From CAYONP01 sp964405335 (GTDB taxonomy: Bacteria; Armatimonadota; UBA10988): a stretch of 9,991 bases of DNA. The translations under genes and the position numbers were made by a program. The notes under the pieces were generated by a model, which saw nothing but the letters and a program-made list of their open reading frames with translations, was not told the DNA's origin and searched no databases. Within the stretch, counting starts at the first letter, position 1, and each line of letters starts with the position of its first letter. Below are positions 6,670 through 9,991 of the stretch, one piece after another. The stretch spans positions 1-9,991 of the forward strand of contig CAYONP010000140.1 of assembly GCA_964405335.1 (NCBI GenBank). Direction: 5' to 3'.

Positions 6670-7613
6670 CCGAGGGGGCGCGCCGGCGACTGGTCGCGGC
6701 CCTCGGCGATGACTGCCGGGTGCGCTTCGACGTGCCCCTCGCCGAACTCACCACCTGGCGCATCGGCGGGCCGGCCGAGGTGGTGGTCGAGCCGGAACAG
6801 GTCGAGACGATCATTCGCCTGCGCCGCCTGGCCGCCGCCGAGGGCTGGCCGCTGCGCGTGCTGGGCAACGGCTCCAACGTGCTGGCGCCCGACGGCGCGG
6901 TGAGCGGGATCGTGCTGCGACTGGCCGGCGCGCTGAACCGGGTCGACTACGAGGACGACCTCGTCCGCGCCGAGGCCGGCGCCTTCCTGCCCAAGCTCGC
7001 CCGCGACGCCGCCGCGCGCGGCCTGACCGGCCTCGAGTGCGTCGTCGGCGTGCCCGGCACCGTCGGGGGCGGAGTGGTCATGAACGCCGGCGTGCCCGAG
7101 GGCACACTGGGCCAGGTGGTGCGCTGGGCCGAGGTGCTCCGGCCCGACGGCCGGATCGACCGGCTGACCGCCGCCGACCTGGCCTTCGCCCACCGTGACA
7201 GCCGGCTGCAGCACGAACCCGGCCTGGTGCTCCGCGCCGAACTGCGGCTGGGCGAGGGTGATCCGGCGGCGATCACCGAGACGATGGACCGCCACATGGC
7301 GCACCGCCGGGCGACGCAGCCGCTCAACCTGCCCAGCGCCGGCAGCGTCTTCCGCCGCCCGCCCGGCGCGCACCCCGGCGCACTGCTCGAAGAGGCCGGC
7401 TGCAAGGGCCTGCGCCGCGGCGGCGCCGAAGTCAGCGAGCTGCACGCCAACTGGATTGTCAACCGCGGCGGCGCCACGGCGGCCGAGGTCCGCTGGCTGA
7501 TCATCGAGATGCGCCGGCGTGTGCGCGAGCAGTCGGGCGTCGAACTCCACCTCGAGGTCGAGATCTGGCACGAGCGCCAACCGCCACGACAGGACTTGGC
7601 CGGCCCGGCGTAG
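6666..7613 (+). CDS. murB: UDP-N-acetylenolpyruvoylglucosamine reductase
   Basis: MurB is the cytoplasmic FAD enzyme that reduces UDP-GlcNAc-enolpyruvate to UDP-N-acetylmuramate, the second committed step of peptidoglycan synthesis. FAD-binding blocks are TTWRIGGPAE (29-38), LGNGSNVL (66-73) and GVPGTVGGGVVMNAG (128-142). The C-terminal part shows RRATQPLNLPSAGSVFRRP (214-232) with catalytic S227, then GLRRGGAEVSELHANWIVN (248-266) and the catalytic glutamate E297 in LHLEVEIW. The length, 315 residues, fits the shorter type II enzymes. One oddity is FAHRDS at 174-179, where most relatives have a tyrosine (YRxS) at position 176. The GTG start overlaps the preceding stop (GTGA). The gene ends with tandem in-frame TAG codons (7611-7616). 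It is the last gene of the overlapping envelope operon. Confidence 0.96.
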   Translation: MTEGARRRLVAALGDDCRVRFDVPLAELTTWRIGGPAEVVVEPEQVETIIRLRRLAAAEGWPLRVLGNGSNVLAPDGAVSGIVLRLAGALNRVDYEDDLVRAEAGAFLPKLARDAAARGLTGLECVVGVPGTVGGGVVMNAGVPEGTLGQVVRWAEVLRPDGRIDRLTAADLAFAHRDSRLQHEPGLVLRAELRLGEGDPAAITETMDRHMAHRRATQPLNLPSAGSVFRRPPGAHPGALLEEAGCKGLRRGGAEVSELHANWIVNRGGATAAEVRWLIIEMRRRVREQSGVELHLEVEIWHERQPPRQDLAGPA

Positions 7614-7619
7614 TAGAAT
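7614..7619 (+). promoter_or_regulatory. Possible -10 box before the propeller-SLH gene
   Basis: TAGAAT matches five of six positions of the TATAAT consensus in an otherwise GC-rich gap, 26 bases before the ATG at 7646. A transcript could start near 7626, leaving a leader of about 20 bases with a G-rich stretch (7635-7639) as a weak ribosome site. No convincing -35 box is seen 16-18 bases upstream. It is therefore tentative, and read-through from murB across the 32-base gap is equally possible. Confidence 0.25.
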
Positions 7620-7645
7620 CGGCGCGTGGCCCGCGGGGGTTCGCC

Positions 7646-9976
7646 ATGCGCTGTGCGATCTGGGTCTGCTTGCTGCTCGCCGCGCCGCTGCGCGCCGACC
7701 TGGCGCCGGGCGACATGCTGCCCGACTGCTCGAAGGTCCCGCTGGTCGACGCCGGCGACGCCTACCGGCCCGACTCCGGCCGCGTGCCGTCGATCGAGGA
7801 TCATCTCCGCCGCGACGGTGTGCTGATCGTCCACTTCGCCTCGCCCCGCCCGCGCGGCGGCGAGTTCCCGCCGCTGCTGCTCGAGGAACTCGCCGCGCTG
7901 GCCAAGGCGCGGCTGAGCGTCACCTATCCCTGCCAGGTCTTGGTGGTGCTGCCGCATGGCCGTAAAGCGAGTGAGGACTATGCCAACCTGGCCAACTTCG
8001 AAGCGCAGCAGGGCGGGCGCTGGGCCCGCGCCGTGCCGGTCGCCTGGGAGCCGACCTGGCCGCAGCCGGGGCTCTACCGCACCTTCCGCGCCGAGGGCGA
8101 GGTGACCTGTCCGCTGACCGGCCTGATCGGTCCCGACCGGTCCATCCTCGCCCTGCGCGAGGCGAACCAGGGCGGCGGCCTGTATGACTGGCTGACGGCC
8201 AACCTGCCCGCCACGCTGCCCGAGGTGGTGCTGCCGCCGACCGCCGACATCGACCTGCCCGGCGACGATCCGTGGCTCTGGCCCGCCTTCCGGCGCACCG
8301 TTCGGCGCGAGGCGTCCGCCGGCCAGGTGCCCGACCGGCTGCCCTACTTCTACCTCGCCTGGCGGGTCCGCGTCGGGCGGACCTTCGCCTCGCCGGTGGT
8401 CGCCGATCAGACCGCCTACGTCGCCGCCGAGGACGGCGGCGTGAGTGCCGTCGAGCTGCGCAACGGCGCCCTCCGCGGGCCCTTCGACGCGGGCGGCGGC
8501 TGGTGGACCACGCCGACGGTCGCCGGCGACCTGCTACTCGCCATCGACCGGCAGGGCACGGTCACCGCGCTCGACCGGATCACCTTCGCGCCGGTCTGGG
8601 AACGACGGCTGGAGAGCCTGGTCACCAGCTCGCCGACTGTCGCCGACGGCCGGTTGCTCGTCGGCCTGCGCCGCGGCGCGGTGGTTGCCCTCGATGTCGC
8701 CACGGGCGAGCTGCTGTGGAGCCACCAGACCGGCGGCGAGGTCAGCTCGTCGCCCGCGCTGGCCGACGGGCTGGTGCTGATCGGCTCGGGCGACCGCCGG
8801 CTCTATGCCCTCAACGCCGCCGACGGCTCGGTGCGCTGGAGCGTCGAGACCGGCGCCGCGGTCGATTCGTCGCCGCTGGTCGTCGGCCGGCGCGTGCTCG
8901 TCGGCTCGTTCGACGGCAGCCTCTACGCCGTCGAGCTGGCCGATGGCGCGGTCGCCTGGCGCTGCGAGCTGGGCGGCTGGGTCCACAGCTCGCCGGCGGT
9001 GCGGGGTGAAACGGTCTATGTCGGCACGGTGCCCATCCGCGGCGACGAGGTGGCCCGCTTCGCCTGGATCGACCTCGCCAGCGGTGCGCTGCGGGCCAGT
9101 TTCGAGCTGCCCGACGCGGTCTACTCGTCGCCGACGGTGTGGGATGAGCTGGTGCTGGTCGGCTGCCGCGACTACCACGTCTACGCCTTCGATGCGACCA
9201 TGGCGCGGACCCAGCCAGTCTGGCAGTACCGCACCCGCAGCTACGTCCACGCCTCGCCGGTGGTCGTCGGCGACACGCTGCTGGTCGCCTCGTACGACGG
9301 TTATCTCTACGCCCTGCGGCAGGAGAAGCCCATCGCCACCTGGCAGACCGACGACGTGGCGCCGCGCTGGTTCATGGCCGCCCTGGCCCGCGAGTTGCAC
9401 GCCGGCGCCGCGCGGCTGGTCGCCCAGGCCGCCGCCGGGGCAGTCGACGCGCCGCTGACACTGCCCCGCTTCGAGGCGCTGTTCGAGCAGATCCGCGCCG
9501 AGGCGGGGCAGCCCGGCGCGGCGGCTCGCGTGCTGCCGCGCGACGTGCCGCCCGAGCACCCCGGCGCGGCGTTCGTCGAGTATGCCCTGACCGCCGGGCT
9601 GCTGGCCGGCTATCCCGACGGGACCTTCGAGCCGAGCACACCGACCACGCGGTACCAGTTCTCCAGCGGTCTGGGCGCCGTGCTCAACCTGACTCTGCGG
9701 CCCGATTTCACCTGGCGCGCGTTGCGCGACGCGGGCGCCGGCGACGTTGCGGTCGAGGTGCGCATCGAGCCGAGTCGCGATCGACCGCCGCGACAGCCGA
9801 GCGACGCAGGCGCCGGGCACTGGGCCTATGGCCAGCTCCTCGAGCTGGGCGCCAAGGGCCTGCTGCCGCTCGACGACGAGGATCGCTTCCGCGGCGAGCG
9901 GACGGTCACCCTGGCCGACGCCGCGATACAGTGGAACCTACTGGCCGACGCGGTGCGGGTGGTGCGGGTGCGGTGA
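7646..9976 (+). CDS. Exported thioredoxin-fold / PQQ-like propeller / SLH fusion protein
   Basis: This 776-residue protein has no known function. A signal peptide (hydrophobic 4-13, likely cleavage after RA at 16-17) is followed by a thioredoxin/AhpC-like domain, about 18-188. VLIVHFAS (59-66) is the central strand, but SPRPRGG replaces the CxxC site. TCPLTGLIGPDRSI (154-167) matches the cis-proline region with P156. Residues about 235-567 form a PQQ-like (BamB-type) beta-propeller with eight S/T-P repeat starts at P250, P290, P330, P370, P410, P450, P496 and P538, and Trp at 318, 358, 398, 438, 526 and 566. The C-terminus has a clear SLH domain (about 629-681) with GLLAGYPDGTFEPS and TRYQF for the usual TRAEF, a weaker one (about 719-770, GHWAYGQLLELGAKG) and perhaps a degenerate one before them (about 575-622). 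It is probably tethered to the cell wall in the periplasm or at the surface. Its TGA overlaps a GTG that may start another gene. Confidence 0.92.
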   Translation: MRCAIWVCLLLAAPLRADLAPGDMLPDCSKVPLVDAGDAYRPDSGRVPSIEDHLRRDGVLIVHFASPRPRGGEFPPLLLEELAALAKARLSVTYPCQVLVVLPHGRKASEDYANLANFEAQQGGRWARAVPVAWEPTWPQPGLYRTFRAEGEVTCPLTGLIGPDRSILALREANQGGGLYDWLTANLPATLPEVVLPPTADIDLPGDDPWLWPAFRRTVRREASAGQVPDRLPYFYLAWRVRVGRTFASPVVADQTAYVAAEDGGVSAVELRNGALRGPFDAGGGWWTTPTVAGDLLLAIDRQGTVTALDRITFAPVWERRLESLVTSSPTVADGRLLVGLRRGAVVALDVATGELLWSHQTGGEVSSSPALADGLVLIGSGDRRLYALNAADGSVRWSVETGAAVDSSPLVVGRRVLVGSFDGSLYAVELADGAVAWRCELGGWVHSSPAVRGETVYVGTVPIRGDEVARFAWIDLASGALRASFELPDAVYSSPTVWDELVLVGCRDYHVYAFDATMARTQPVWQYRTRSYVHASPVVVGDTLLVASYDGYLYALRQEKPIATWQTDDVAPRWFMAALARELHAGAARLVAQAAAGAVDAPLTLPRFEALFEQIRAEAGQPGAAARVLPRDVPPEHPGAAFVEYALTAGLLAGYPDGTFEPSTPTTRYQFSSGLGAVLNLTLRPDFTWRALRDAGAGDVAVEVRIEPSRDRPPRQPSDAGAGHWAYGQLLELGAKGLLPLDDEDRFRGERTVTLADAAIQWNLLADAVRVVRVR

Positions 9977-9991
9977 GGGTCGTGCACGGCG
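9973..9991 (+). CDS. Possible start of a next gene, cut by the window edge
   Basis: GTG at 9973-9975 overlaps the TGA of the preceding gene in the same GTGA manner as two other junctions in this window. Only six codons (M-R-V-V-H-G) are visible, so no product can be suggested. A second in-frame GTG lies at 9982. The call rests only on the overlap habit of this genome. Confidence 0.2.

Noticed and set aside
1..9991. Mobile element, phage or defence system
   Set aside because: No transposase, integrase, toxin-antitoxin or nuclease signature was seen. Codon and base use are uniform and the gene set is mostly housekeeping and envelope.

Overview
This is a GC-rich, densely packed bacterial chromosome segment. 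All eight supported genes lie on the plus strand, several with ATGA or GTGA stop/start overlaps. Recognisable functions are menaquinone synthesis (menG and a long-chain polyprenyl diphosphate synthase), histidine synthesis (HisJ/HisK-type histidinol-phosphatase), lipid A synthesis (lpxD), peptidoglycan synthesis (murB) and three exported proteins: an oversized OmpH/Skp-like protein, a 603-residue protein with a DUF3370-like C-terminal half, and a thioredoxin-fold/beta-propeller/SLH fusion. The combination implies an LPS-making diderm that anchors proteins through SLH domains, as in Cyanobacteria, Armatimonadota, Deinococcota or Negativicutes. Menaquinone genes and DUF3370-like features make an Armatimonadota-like or related uncultured lineage a reasonable guess, but the phylum cannot be fixed from the window.

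Layout. Bases 5-92 hold three adjacent, near-perfect stem-loops with no protein gene. Bases 121-161 hold a possible promoter and ribosome site. Operon 1 (about 167-2686) is menG - polyprenyl synthase - hisJ. The first two overlap by four bases and echo the hepS-menG-hepT order of Bacillus. A good sigma70-type promoter (TTGACG, 17 bases, TAGATT) lies at 2737-2765, seven bases before an ATG, and would give a leaderless transcript. It heads operon 2 (2773-7613): skp-like - lpxD - DUF3370-like - murB, with every junction overlapping. After a 32-base gap comes the thioredoxin-propeller-SLH gene (7646-9976). Its stop overlaps a GTG that may begin the next gene, cut by the window edge.

How the parts fit. 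Operon 2 and the last gene form an envelope cluster: a periplasmic chaperone-like protein, lipid A acylation, peptidoglycan precursor synthesis and two surface or periplasmic proteins of unknown role. The most unusual items are the Skp-like protein at about twice the usual length, the thioredoxin-like/propeller/SLH fusion with six propeller motifs spaced exactly 40 residues apart, and the insertion of a DUF3370-like secreted protein between lpxD and murB where lpxA, fabZ or lpxB often sit. All homology statements come from reading motifs and remembered family features. No search was run.
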